A stretch of DNA of 64,000 nucleotides from Deltaproteobacteria bacterium ADurb.Bin207. Lineage in GTDB: Bacteria; Myxococcota_A; Polyangia; Polyangiales; Polyangiaceae. The position numbers and the translations under genes are program-made. The notes beneath the pieces are model-generated. The model saw only the letters and a list, made by a program, of their open reading frames with translations, searched no databases and was not told where the DNA came from. The stretch lies in contig MWCO01000007.1 of the NCBI GenBank assembly GCA_002070115.1, forward strand, positions 1 to 64,000, read 5' to 3'. Shown here piece by piece: positions 36,225 through 44,636 of the stretch (position 1 is its first letter; every line of letters starts with the position of its first letter).

Positions 36225-38192
36225 TTATGCGCCCAACATCTCGAGGGCGCGGAGCATCTCGGCAACGGCGGGGGCGTGGGCCACGCAACCCTGGGAGCGA
36301 TGGGGGGCATCACCATCTGCCAATTCGGGGATTTGTCCGATGGCAATTTGTTTGGAAAGGGTGTTTTCGACCAGAGAGCGCAATCGCGCTTTGCGCGGCT
36401 CATCGTTGGGGAAGGTGTGGCAGGTAGCCTGAACGAGCGCCCCGAACAAAAAAGGCCAGGCAGTTCCCTGATGGTAAGCTCGATCTCGATCTTCCACGCC
36501 TCCCCGATAAAAGCCACGATATCGAGAGTCGTTCGGAGACAAAGTTCGAACGCCCATTTCTGTCAGTAATTCGTTTTCCACTCGCTCGATGATCTTTTGA
36601 GCTTGCCCTGTGGTGAATAAATCCGGATCGACCGCGAGTGCGATCAATGCATTGGGTCGAATCGTTGGGTCCGCCCACGCCGTTTCCAGATCTTCGTTCG
36701 CGGAAACGACATCGAAAGGATAGTGAGTGGACTCGCACCAAAAGCGTTTTGCAAAAGCCGATCTCGCTTGGTCGCGAGCCATCGATGCTCGGCTTGCTAG
36801 CTGTTCATCGCCGCAACGAGACGCAAGCCATGCGAGATCGTCGCATCCTTTGGACCACAAGGCTTGCAACTCAATGGCGGCGCCCCATCGGGGTGTGACC
36901 GGCTGCTCCCCCACCCGAGCATCCATCCAAGTGAGCGAAGTGTCCGGATTTCCAGCGGAAATCAAACCCGCGGGGGTGACGTGGATGCCGTCCTCCGTGC
37001 CCTTGTCATACGCTTCGAATACCTCACGAAGCGCGGGAAGTAGAACCTCTTGCGCGAAGACATCGTTGGCGGGCAATGCTTCGGTGAGTTGTCGAGCGAC
37101 ACGGAAAAGCAGCAAGGAGGCATCGGCGCTGTGGTATTCCACCGATTCACCCGTCTCCGGGAAACGATTGGGGATTCGACCGTTGCGCAAGGCTCCGAGC
37201 AACGTTTTCATCACGGCCTTGGCTTGCTCGATATATCCAGGAATGAGGTACAGTCCCGGCAACGCGGTCAACGTGTGACGACCCCAAACCTCGAACCACG
37301 GATAGCCTGCAATGACACTTGGAAATGCGCATTCATCCGCACGAAATAGGTTGGCTGCCACGAATAGACTGCGCACGGGCCAGCTTCGCGATGGCCCAGG
37401 GTCGCAGTTGCGCAGAGCTTGTGCCGCCTGCTCAAAAAGCACATCCCCTTCCTCATCGGGCACTTTATCCAATCCCACGATAAGGTATTGGGGGACATCC
37501 GGTTGGAAGGTCAGTCGAAACACACCAGGAGTCCACAAGTCCTCTTGGAATTCGAGCCCCCGATCTTGTTCGTCGAGATACTCGAATCGGTGCCACCAAT
37601 CGGGAGAACCCACGAAGGTGCCCCCGTGACGAAAAATGACTTGGGGTAGGTTCCGAATGGGCTGAACACATACTTCGCGGGGGCGAAGGTGAACCCGTTG
37701 AATCATCGCGCCATGCGCGTGGGTAAGGGTGTGATGGTCACGCATCGCGAGAAGAGGACGTGCCGAAGCGTGGATGGCCCCATCGCCACGCCACAAATAG
37801 CGCAACACCAACGCGTTGATGCCTCGTACCAACGCAAGGCTTTCCTCGAACGTTCCCCTGGTGAGTTGATACGTCCAGCGAGGCAACGGATCCTGATGGA
37901 ACCACTGAAGATGACGATATCCCTCCACGGGAGAGACGTTGGGAAATTGATGGCTTGCCAGTTCGACTTCCCGACCGCTGTCTTGCAGCACGATATCCAT
38001 GTGGGAAACCACGACCGTACGTTTACGGGGAGGCTCGAGCGCTGCTACGAGCAAGCCATGATACCGACGTGTATGCATCAACGCGACTGTGGAAGATGCG
38101 TATGCCCCGGCCCCATTGCCCATGATCCATTCCGTGCGAGCGCGAGCAAGCTTTCCATCCACATGCAACGTCGGCCAAAATAGATCATTCAT
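36225..38192 (-). CDS. Amylo-alpha-1,6-glucosidase / glycogen debranching enzyme
   Basis: A 655-residue enzyme from the ATG at 38192, which overlaps the upstream AroE-like gene by 8 bases. The N-terminal region has ARTEWIMGNGAGAYASSTV and TRRYHGLLVAA, hallmarks of the archaeal-type debranching enzyme (GDE_N). The C-terminal (alpha/alpha)6-barrel glucosidase domain has WFEVWGRHTLTALPGLYLIP, SADASLLLFRVARQL and TWMDARVGEQPVTPRWG, and near the end YHQGTAWPFLFGALV. These fit hydrolysis of alpha-1,6 branches in glycogen. The longer frame to 38285 adds an N terminus without family similarity. Confidence 0.92.
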   Translation of the reverse strand: MNDLFWPTLHVDGKLARARTEWIMGNGAGAYASSTVALMHTRRYHGLLVAALEPPRKRTVVVSHMDIVLQDSGREVELASHQFPNVSPVEGYRHLQWFHQDPLPRWTYQLTRGTFEESLALVRGINALVLRYLWRGDGAIHASARPLLAMRDHHTLTHAHGAMIQRVHLRPREVCVQPIRNLPQVIFRHGGTFVGSPDWWHRFEYLDEQDRGLEFQEDLWTPGVFRLTFQPDVPQYLIVGLDKVPDEEGDVLFEQAAQALRNCDPGPSRSWPVRSLFVAANLFRADECAFPSVIAGYPWFEVWGRHTLTALPGLYLIPGYIEQAKAVMKTLLGALRNGRIPNRFPETGESVEYHSADASLLLFRVARQLTEALPANDVFAQEVLLPALREVFEAYDKGTEDGIHVTPAGLISAGNPDTSLTWMDARVGEQPVTPRWGAAIELQALWSKGCDDLAWLASRCGDEQLASRASMARDQARSAFAKRFWCESTHYPFDVVSANEDLETAWADPTIRPNALIALAVDPDLFTTGQAQKIIERVENELLTEMGVRTLSPNDSRYRGFYRGGVEDRDRAYHQGTAWPFLFGALVQATCHTFPNDEPRKARLRSLVENTLSKQIAIGQIPELADGDAPHRSQGCVAHAPAVAEMLRALEMLGA

Positions 38193-39117
38193 CGCTAAGT
38201 CTCGCGCAGGCATCGAGTGCGGCCGCATGGATGAGTTGTCGCGGAGGGCTTTGCCCTGTCCAGGTTTCGATGATTCGTAATCCACGCATGGTCAGTATTT
38301 CGATACCTCCGATCCCAGTAAGGCCGCGACGTTGTGCCTCGGCCAGAAATGGGCTCGTGGAGGCCCCATATATCAGATCGCAGACCACGGCGTCTTGCCG
38401 TGTTTGTGTCCAAGGGATCACGGATGCTAGTAGTCGTGCATCTTCCGAAGATGGACTTACGGCAATCGTTTGGATCAGTGCTTGCGCCGAGGATGCCAAT
38501 TCCCCGAATTGAAGCCGCATCTGTTGAGAAAACCGGCTACTTGCCGAGCATTCCCTGGACATCGGCCATAGCACCGGAAGAGCCCCCATTTGCCGAAATC
38601 TATCGGCGAGCGGTGAATCATGGAGCTTTTCGGTCGAAATCCAAGACCGCGTGGTGATACCGATGAGTTGAAAATCGAGCTGGCGACACGCTGCTACCGC
38701 TGCCACCGCCGCAGGCCCTGTGCCGAGTATCAACGCCGTACTCCGCGGTGGAGCAATCACGGCAAGCCTGTCCTGCCACGTGTCGTAGTGAATGTCGTGA
38801 CCGAAAATTCCCGCTGAAGTGCTCATCAGCATGTTCACACACGAGGTTCGCTCCGCCGAAGGCCCCAGCTCGTCCGCAAAGCTCGTGGCTTGAAAACTCA
38901 GGGAACTGGAAAGCGACAGCATGCCAAGCTTGTTTCCACGAAGGGAGCGGACGATCTTCATGAGCCCCGCAACGTCACTCATGTCGACCTTATACACTTC
39001 CGTCAAGGGCTCGATCGCCTGCAAGCCCGCGCGAAGCAATGTCCCCAGCACCTGGATCTCACGGACGCATCCGCTGACCCCACAAGCATGGGTTTGGATT
39101 GACTTCATGCTCCCCAT
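38185..39117 (-). CDS. Shikimate-dehydrogenase-like protein, probably catalytically altered
   Basis: A 310-residue protein from the ATG at 39117 (39108 also possible). The NAD(P)-binding half is recognisable: ALILGTGPAAVAAVAACRQL, then DLIYGASTSPFLAEAQRRGL and IGGIEILTMRG, matching the AroE pattern DLVYxPxxTPLLxxA...G. The substrate half is degenerate: the SxS motif is absent, and where AroE has NVTxPxK this protein has MLSLSSSLSFQ, lacking the catalytic Lys; the NTD motif is replaced by a HYD-like string. It may have changed substrate or lost activity. The downstream debranching gene overlaps its end, so the two are coupled. Confidence 0.75.
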   Translation of the reverse strand: MGSMKSIQTHACGVSGCVREIQVLGTLLRAGLQAIEPLTEVYKVDMSDVAGLMKIVRSLRGNKLGMLSLSSSLSFQATSFADELGPSAERTSCVNMLMSTSAGIFGHDIHYDTWQDRLAVIAPPRSTALILGTGPAAVAAVAACRQLDFQLIGITTRSWISTEKLHDSPLADRFRQMGALPVLWPMSRECSASSRFSQQMRLQFGELASSAQALIQTIAVSPSSEDARLLASVIPWTQTRQDAVVCDLIYGASTSPFLAEAQRRGLTGIGGIEILTMRGLRIIETWTGQSPPRQLIHAAALDACARLSDE

Positions 39118-39318
39118 TCGCGTTGAACCCGATCGATAGCCGAGTGTACGACCAGAACGCACCCAAGGGGAGATCGAAAGTGGACCCTTCGACAAAACCG
39201 TCGCCTTTTCACGAAAATATCTTCGTCGGTCCGCTGCCCTTCTGCCTCGTTGGCTCGCCCTATCCAAAGCGATTCGTCGAATTTCATGCTGAAAACGGCT
39301 GGCTGACGATGCACGACG

Positions 39319-39327
39319 TGCTATACT
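39319..39327 (+). promoter_or_regulatory. Extended -10 promoter for the CAP-domain gene
   Basis: TGCTATACT fits an extended -10 box (TGn followed by TATACT), 43 bases upstream of the ATG at 39371. No strong -35 is visible, as is usual for extended -10 promoters. A GGGGAG ribosome binding site lies just upstream of the start. Confidence 0.45.
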
Positions 39328-39370
39328 CTAGGGCTTCGAAATCCAGCGCTTCAAAGGGGAGTATCAGACC

Positions 39371-40750
39371 ATGACGAAAACACACGGTCGAACCCTTATC
39401 GGTTGGTTCATGGTAGGGGCTCTTGGTCTTGGTTGCTCCAGCATCCTCGAGTTCGACGAAGTGTCGTTTGAATCCGATGTACCGCCCGATGGGGGAATGG
39501 GGGGGCGTCCCGCGGGAACACAATGCGGAAATGTTGCCGTCGGCAACTCCGAATGTGCGGCCTGTATCGACCAAACCTGTTGCAGCCAGGCAGAAGCATG
39601 CGGAAATACTCCTGCTTGTGTGGCGCTTGCCCTGTGTCGAAATGCTTGCCATCCACAAGACCTCGCCTGCCTTTCCTCCTGTTCACAAATTCACGCCACG
39701 GGCGCTCAAGCCTGGCAGGCCTTGGAATCTTGCTATTCGGCATCGTGCCCCGCCTGTGCCTCTGGATCGAGTGGAACCGGAGGCAGCGGCGGCGGAGGAG
39801 GCGGTGGTGAAATCGGCGGTGGTGGGAGCGGTACTGGCGCAAGCAGCGGCGGCGGAAGTGGAGGCGGAACCAGCGGCGGTGGTAGCGGAGGCGGAACCAG
39901 CGGTGGTGGAAGTGGGGGCGGAACCAGCGGCGGTGGTAGCGGAGGCACAGGTGGCTCGGGCGGCAGCAGTGGTGGCACTTGCGACATCCAATCCACCGAC
40001 CCCGCCTGCAATGACTGCATCACCTCCCAATGCCTGTCATCCTGTCAAGCCTGTGCCGGTAGCCAAGCTTGCCTTGCCCTATTAGATTGCCTCATACAAT
40101 GCGGTTCTAGCAGCAGTTGTCAAAACAACTGCGCCAACACTTACCCAAGCGGAATCGACCTGCTCATGGACTTTCTCGGTGTTGGCGGATGTCTCGACAC
40201 CAAGTGCAATGTCCCCTGTGGTGATGGCTCGGGAGGTAGCGGCGGCTCGGGAGGTAGCGGCGGCTCGGGAGGCAGCGGCGGCTCGGGAGGCAGCGGGCCC
40301 ACTTGCTCCGTCACCAACCCAAACGGAACCGGTAACGAACCCGGTGGGATCATTCCCGTCTGCTGTTCTCCGACGGCATCAGAAAAAAGCTATATAGATC
40401 AAGTGTTTGCGTTACTTAACGACTATCGGATCAGCAACGGTCGCTCCGCCCTCACCTACGATACCAAGCTGGAAGCCACCATTCAGGGGCACTGCATTCA
40501 CATGGGGATCCATTCCTTCTTTGACCATACCGCCCCCGAATCCGCCGTCAGCAGCCCATGGACCCGCGCAAACCTGTGCGGCACGTCCGCGAACGGGGAG
40601 AATATCGCGAATGGTTACTCCAGCCCCGCCGCTGTCATGACCGGATGGAAAAACAGCCCCGGCCACAACGCCAATATGCTCAACTCCAGCTTCACCCGTG
40701 TGGGCATCGGCTATTATCAAGGATATTGGGGCCAAATCTTCGGCAATTGA
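39371..40750 (+). CDS. Cys-rich lipoprotein with CAP/SCP domain
   Basis: A 459-residue lipoprotein: signal ending GALGLGC (Cys22), a first Cys-rich domain (ECAACIDQTCC ... about 50-130), a Gly/Ser linker, a second Cys-rich domain of the same type (CNDCITSQCLSSCQAC, about 205-285), another Gly/Ser linker, and a C-terminal CAP/SCP domain (about 340-459). The CAP domain has FALLNDYRISNGRSALTYD, GHCIHMGIHSFFDH, GENIANGYSS and SPGHNANML, with the expected His/Glu residues. Paired Cys-rich domains with Gly/Ser linkers are typical of secreted myxobacterial proteins. Role at the surface is unknown. Confidence 0.88.
   Translation: MTKTHGRTLIGWFMVGALGLGCSSILEFDEVSFESDVPPDGGMGGRPAGTQCGNVAVGNSECAACIDQTCCSQAEACGNTPACVALALCRNACHPQDLACLSSCSQIHATGAQAWQALESCYSASCPACASGSSGTGGSGGGGGGGEIGGGGSGTGASSGGGSGGGTSGGGSGGGTSGGGSGGGTSGGGSGGTGGSGGSSGGTCDIQSTDPACNDCITSQCLSSCQACAGSQACLALLDCLIQCGSSSSCQNNCANTYPSGIDLLMDFLGVGGCLDTKCNVPCGDGSGGSGGSGGSGGSGGSGGSGGSGPTCSVTNPNGTGNEPGGIIPVCCSPTASEKSYIDQVFALLNDYRISNGRSALTYDTKLEATIQGHCIHMGIHSFFDHTAPESAVSSPWTRANLCGTSANGENIANGYSSPAAVMTGWKNSPGHNANMLNSSFTRVGIGYYQGYWGQIFGN
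39848..39955 (+). repeat. 27-bp tandem repeat encoding GGGSGGGTS
   Basis: Four in-frame 27-base units (from 39848, 39875, 39902 and 39929), the last diverged, encode a GGGSGGGTS linker. Synonymous differences between units alternate (units 1 and 3 against 2 and 4), suggesting an older 54-base duplication. Confidence 0.85.
40226..40297 (+). repeat. 18-bp tandem repeat encoding GSGGSG
   Basis: Nearly four in-frame copies of GGCTCGGGAGGYAGCGGC form the second linker of the CAP-domain protein. The first two copies are identical; the last two share a T-to-C change, so copy number probably changes by slippage or recombination. Confidence 0.85.
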
Positions 40751-40755
40751 CGCCG

Positions 40756-41958
40756 TCAATCCAACGTCTCCACAGGCCTGTCACCACGACGAGGAACCGT
40801 ATACAACAGCAGTCGCCGCTCCTGGCTTTTGGCAATCACCCATACTTGTTGCGAAGATAGCGGCCAGACGTCTTCGGCCGTCATCGGTATTTGCCGGGTG
40901 TCCCCGGGAAGGAAAACTCGTTCCCACCGCGTCTCTTGTTTCTTCCACAACTGTCCGCTGGCCGTGACAGTCCAAAGTGTGCCGTGGCCATCAGTAGCTA
41001 GTCGCACGATGGCGTCGCGCATCGGTGTGTCTTGACGGCTCCACGCGCCGTTTTCCCAGCTTGCCACATACGCCGATGCTCCCTCTGCGGTGCTACCGCC
41101 AATCCACGCCTGGGACGAATGGGTGGCCACCAGATCCGATATCCGGACCCCTTCACTTTGCGGCAACGAATGAATAGTCCCCTTGTTGGAGCCGGGGTCC
41201 CAATGCTCCACGCCTATGCCCACTCCTGCACATACCTTTCCAGCCGCCATCACATGCCCACTGCGAAGGATCGCCGCTCGTTCGTGCAACAGGGCTGTCG
41301 CACACCCTGGCTCTTGCGAAGCAGTAGCCACGGGTACCGGAGCGATGGGAAAACCCGCAATCACCTGAAACGATGGCTTGCCCGTTTGAATATCGCGCAC
41401 CAACGCCAGTACGCGGCGCAGGTTCCAAGGGGCAAAGTCACCAAGTTCCGTTCCCGCCGGGGTTTGAAGCTTGCTTTTCCATCGCATTCCGTCCCAAAAA
41501 AATAGTTCGCTGCGATGCCGCCCCGCGTCTTTTCTCACGGCACGAATAAGCGCCGTATCCGGCCATTCGCCCCCGACGGTTACCGATTCGTAAAGGTTAC
41601 CCGTGGGCAGCCCCCGGTTGGGATGCGGGTCGTACGCCACCGTGTCGTCGCGAAGGGTCCATATCTTGTTTTTCACCAATAAAAACCCTATGTTACCGGC
41701 TGGCTGCAGATGCATTTCGGCATGGCTTTCGCCGATGACGGTAAATGGGGAGGGACCTGATTCGGGCGGTGTTGCCACGGCAGCAGGTTCCGCGGGTTGT
41801 TCCTCGGGGGTCTTCTGCGCGGGCGTGGCAACCGAGGATTCGGAATTGGTTGCCGTTGGCGCGGGTTGAGAAACGGGCGATGGCGTGGAAGTCGCGCACC
41901 CCATGATTCCAAAAACCGCGAAACAGTAGCGGAAATTGAGCAAACGTATCCGGTTCAC
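40756..41958 (-). CDS. Lipoprotein of unknown function
   Basis: A 400-residue lipoprotein from the GTG at 41958: the signal sequence ends VFGIMGC (Cys21) and a Thr/Pro/Ala-rich linker follows. The rest is beta-rich with repeated motifs of the type found in propeller-like proteins (AWIGGSTAEGASAYVASWENG, DGHGTLWTVTASGQLWKK, EDVWPLSSQQVWVI), consistent with a ligand- or surface-binding beta-propeller. The frame remains open to 42738 on this strand but overlaps a plus-strand lipoprotein, so the extension is rejected. It converges with the CAP-domain gene, five bases apart. Confidence 0.8.
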   Translation of the reverse strand: MNRIRLLNFRYCFAVFGIMGCATSTPSPVSQPAPTATNSESSVATPAQKTPEEQPAEPAAVATPPESGPSPFTVIGESHAEMHLQPAGNIGFLLVKNKIWTLRDDTVAYDPHPNRGLPTGNLYESVTVGGEWPDTALIRAVRKDAGRHRSELFFWDGMRWKSKLQTPAGTELGDFAPWNLRRVLALVRDIQTGKPSFQVIAGFPIAPVPVATASQEPGCATALLHERAAILRSGHVMAAGKVCAGVGIGVEHWDPGSNKGTIHSLPQSEGVRISDLVATHSSQAWIGGSTAEGASAYVASWENGAWSRQDTPMRDAIVRLATDGHGTLWTVTASGQLWKKQETRWERVFLPGDTRQIPMTAEDVWPLSSQQVWVIAKSQERRLLLYTVPRRGDRPVETLD

Positions 41959-42096
41959 CCCACAATCGTGGTCATGTCCGGGACATGGGGCAAGAAACGT
42001 GTAATGCGCTCGACAACTCCGCCGCGTCGGCACAAGAGTTGTTTTCACGTCACACAACCCATCGACACCCACGCTGTTTCGCGCTACTTGCACATC

Positions 42097-42771
42097 ATGA
42101 GCCATGTCCCTTCCCTCCGAAAGAGCCGCATTGCCTTTGGTTCCCTGTCGGTATTCTTTTTTTCGAGTTTTCTCGCCATCGGTTGTGACCAAAAAACCGC
42201 TCCCGTCGAACCGGGGCCAGAAAAAATAGTGGCTATCGAGACCGCACCACCTCCCTCTGTTGCGGACACTCCGGCGAATTCCGCCAAGGAACCGGAACAA
42301 CCCGTCGCTTCCGCCACTGCGGTCCGTGCGCCCACGACGACCACCCCGCCGTCCCAGGGGCAAGATACTCGCCCCGAGCCGAAATCGACAGCCTCCGCGG
42401 CCGAAGAGCCCAAAAAAGGTGCCGACGCCTCCGCGGCCTCCTATTCCGCCTGGCTCCAATCCGCCGGTCCCTACGAAGCTGGAAAACAAGGCGCGCTCAC
42501 CGTCGTTCTCGTCGCCAAAGACCCCTACAAATGTAACGATAAATATCCCTACAAATTCAAACTCGACCCGCCCGGCGCCGGCATCTCCTACCCCCAGGAC
42601 ACCGTACGAGGCATGCAAGTCACGCCCAAACGTTCCACCCTTTCCGTCCCCTTCGTGCCCGCCCAGGCGGGCCCCGCTACCGTCTCCGGCACCCTCCATT
42701 TTTCCGTCTGCACCGAAGAACGTTGCCTCATCGAGCAAGCCAAACTTTCCGTGACCGTCAACGTCCCCTGA
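42097..42771 (+). CDS. Lipoprotein with DsbD-alpha-like domain
   Basis: A 224-residue lipoprotein from the ATG at 42097; the signal ends FLAIGC (Cys30). A Pro/Ala/Thr-rich linker (about 35-120) leads to a C-terminal beta-rich domain. Its last part, LHFSVCTEERCLIEQAKLSV, resembles the region of the DsbD N-terminal domain and its relatives (ACxxxxC followed by L-S-V). One more Cys (YKCNDKYPY) lies earlier. It may handle thiols in the periplasm; this is an inference from a short motif. The gene is divergent from the 40756-41958 lipoprotein. Confidence 0.75.
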   Translation: MSHVPSLRKSRIAFGSLSVFFFSSFLAIGCDQKTAPVEPGPEKIVAIETAPPPSVADTPANSAKEPEQPVASATAVRAPTTTTPPSQGQDTRPEPKSTASAAEEPKKGADASAASYSAWLQSAGPYEAGKQGALTVVLVAKDPYKCNDKYPYKFKLDPPGAGISYPQDTVRGMQVTPKRSTLSVPFVPAQAGPATVSGTLHFSVCTEERCLIEQAKLSVTVNVP

Positions 42772-42935
42772 GCCTGATCCGTCCCCTCATTTGGCCGTGG
42801 TCACGGTCACCGTCACGGCAAACGCAATCGTGGGGGAGACGACGCTCCAGGTATCCAAAGATGCCGACGTGCCGGGGGCTTCCCTGTTTACGTGCCTTTG
42901 CCACGCAAGGTGCATCCGATGATCTGCGGACTTGT

Positions 42936-42965
42936 TATAACTAATTGATTTTATTGGTTTTAATC
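42936..42965 (+). repeat. AT-rich dispersed element, loose copy
   Basis: Thirty bases starting TATAACTAATTGATTTTATT. It matches the reverse complement of 51740-51769 at 23 of 30 positions by eye. It overlaps the 3' end of the acyltransferase gene, encoding its final KTNKIN residues. Confidence 0.4.
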
Positions 42966-44155
42966 CTGGGTCCGTGCAAGACGATACCGATCCCGGTATA
43001 GCGAACGAAAATATGGTAGCTTCCGAGCAGCAGGGGCAAGCTCGAGGCAAGCACAAGGGGCAGTTTGATATACCAGCCTATCGGCCAACTTCGAAGCAAG
43101 ATGGCAAGAGCGATGACCAGCGGCAAGTGGACGAGATAAATCCAATAGGAGGCGTCGGCGAGATAGCGCCACACGGCGTTGGGACGGTGAAAAAAGCGTT
43201 CGAAGGCGCCGAGCCATCCCAGCACGAATCCCCAGGATATCGTGGCGTAAAGCAAAAAATAGACGATTCGAAAAGCGAAGCCGGCGTCGTAATGGAGCGA
43301 ATATATCCAATACAGCAACCCAGTGATGGGAAATAGCAAAACCGAGGAGATGGCGACATGCATGCCCCAGCGATTTCGTAGGGTTGCGAGCAAGGTGGGA
43401 TGGCGGTGCAGCCACCAGCCCATGAGGAAAAAGAAGCCATAGAATAATAGATGGGCAGCTCGGGGCCACAGACTTCGATCGGCAAAATCCACGCCCCATC
43501 CTCGCATGGGGAGCAAGGCGCAAGCCGTGGGAATCGCCAATCCGAAGATGCCAAGGCGAGAGTGCAGCAGACGAAGAAAAAGGGCGTCGAGGCGTTGCTG
43601 CTGTTTGCCCTGCCTGTCCACCTTGAGTCCCACCCATCGGATGCCGACCGCAAACCCGTAAAGCAGCAATAAATAATATAAAAACCATAGATGGATCAGG
43701 CCGAGACCCCGACCCAGAAAGGGGGGGGTAAAAGCTGCCACCACGGCCTGATAGAGATCGGCCCCTTGCACCATGCGCACACCGCTCCACACCCATAAAA
43801 AGCGCACGAGCGGGTAGAGCACGATCCAACCCACCACCAGAGGTCCCAATATCCTTCGAAGCCGGTGTTTGACGAATGCTCCCACGCCATCTCGTTGAAG
43901 CACCAGACGTGCGAAAAAACCGGCGATCAAAAAGAAGGCGGGCATACGAAACGAATGAATGGTGTAGATGAGCAGTGTCAGACTCACGGAGCGGGAGCCA
44001 TCCACCACGGCCCACGGAAACAAGACGAATAAGTAGGGCATCGACGCGTGCAACAGCACACCGAGCAGCATGGCGAAGGCTCGGGCGCCATCCAGGGCAT
44101 GGTAGCGAGATGCTGCTTTGGGTTTGTTCATCGACGTTCTGGTCGAGGCCACCAT
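42941..44155 (-). CDS. Acyltransferase 3 family membrane protein
   Basis: A polytopic membrane protein (404 residues from 44155; 396 if the ATG at 44131 is used). Family features: the N-terminal YHALDGARAFAMLLGVLLHA with the conserved D-x-AR segment and His, the second helix SFRMPAFFLIAGFFARLV, and about ten hydrophobic segments. Members acylate exported carbohydrates or lipids using acyl-CoA; the acceptor cannot be predicted. It stands alone, convergent with the DsbD-like lipoprotein gene. Its 3' end lies in an AT-rich element, so the C terminus may have been altered by that sequence. Confidence 0.88.
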   Translation of the reverse strand: MVASTRTSMNKPKAASRYHALDGARAFAMLLGVLLHASMPYLFVLFPWAVVDGSRSVSLTLLIYTIHSFRMPAFFLIAGFFARLVLQRDGVGAFVKHRLRRILGPLVVGWIVLYPLVRFLWVWSGVRMVQGADLYQAVVAAFTPPFLGRGLGLIHLWFLYYLLLLYGFAVGIRWVGLKVDRQGKQQQRLDALFLRLLHSRLGIFGLAIPTACALLPMRGWGVDFADRSLWPRAAHLLFYGFFFLMGWWLHRHPTLLATLRNRWGMHVAISSVLLFPITGLLYWIYSLHYDAGFAFRIVYFLLYATISWGFVLGWLGAFERFFHRPNAVWRYLADASYWIYLVHLPLVIALAILLRSWPIGWYIKLPLVLASSLPLLLGSYHIFVRYTGIGIVLHGPRIKTNKIN

Positions 44156-44636
44156 AGCCCCTCGCCGGGTTGTGATCTAGCGGCGTGGAAAAACAAGACG
44201 ATGTCCCCGAGGGATTCCGGTGGAAATCGTGCGAAGGGATATTCGACCAGGGCATCGGCCCTGGCCCCGGGTGGGGCCGATCCGCAGGGGAAAAAACTCC
44301 CAGAAAATACTCAAAACGTAGGGAATGATCGACCCGGTCGGGTTCTCGATCGACCCTTCCTGCCAAGAACGGAACCTCTGCCGCAGGCCGCTCTCCTATC
44401 CTGTCACGACGCTCCGACTACCCGACCAACTCCCGCCGCTTTCGAATCCTGACCCCAGTCCAATCCACGGTTCGAAAAACCCGACAACGGCTCTTTCCGA
44501 CCGCAAGCAAGCAAAAACACACATAATTAGCCCTGGTCCCGATACGACCAGGGCGTTTCTCGGGCGAGCCATCCCACGAGGAAATCCGCTCGTAACGAAT
44601 GGAATGGTAATACGTATATTCTTTAGAATCCGGTAT
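44156..44636. other. Intergenic spacer with one terminator
   Basis: 481 bases between two minus-strand genes. It contains the terminator-like hairpin at 44530-44554. I see no gene; the open frames are in protein-unlike composition. It should also hold the promoter of the acyltransferase gene. Confidence 0.45.
44530..44554 (-). terminator. Rho-independent-type terminator
   Basis: GCCCTGGTC at 44530-44538 pairs perfectly with GACCAGGGC at 44546-44554 around a 7-base loop. On the minus strand it is followed by TAATTATGTGTGTTTTTG, a T-rich tail, and lies about 80 bases after the stop of the Cys-rich lipoprotein gene. On the plus strand GTTTCTC follows, so some bidirectional activity is possible. 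Confidence 0.65.

Noticed and set aside
39848-40297. CRISPR-like repeats
   Set aside because: The repeats are contiguous, in frame and code for Gly/Ser linkers, with no spacers.
41959-42738. Upstream extension of the minus-strand lipoprotein frame
   Set aside because: The extension is antisense to a clear plus-strand lipoprotein gene and has no signal peptide; the GTG at 41958 gives a proper lipobox.
42960-44366. 468-codon minus-strand frame
   Set aside because: It is a shifted frame over the acyltransferase gene; the acyltransferase motifs are only in the other frame.
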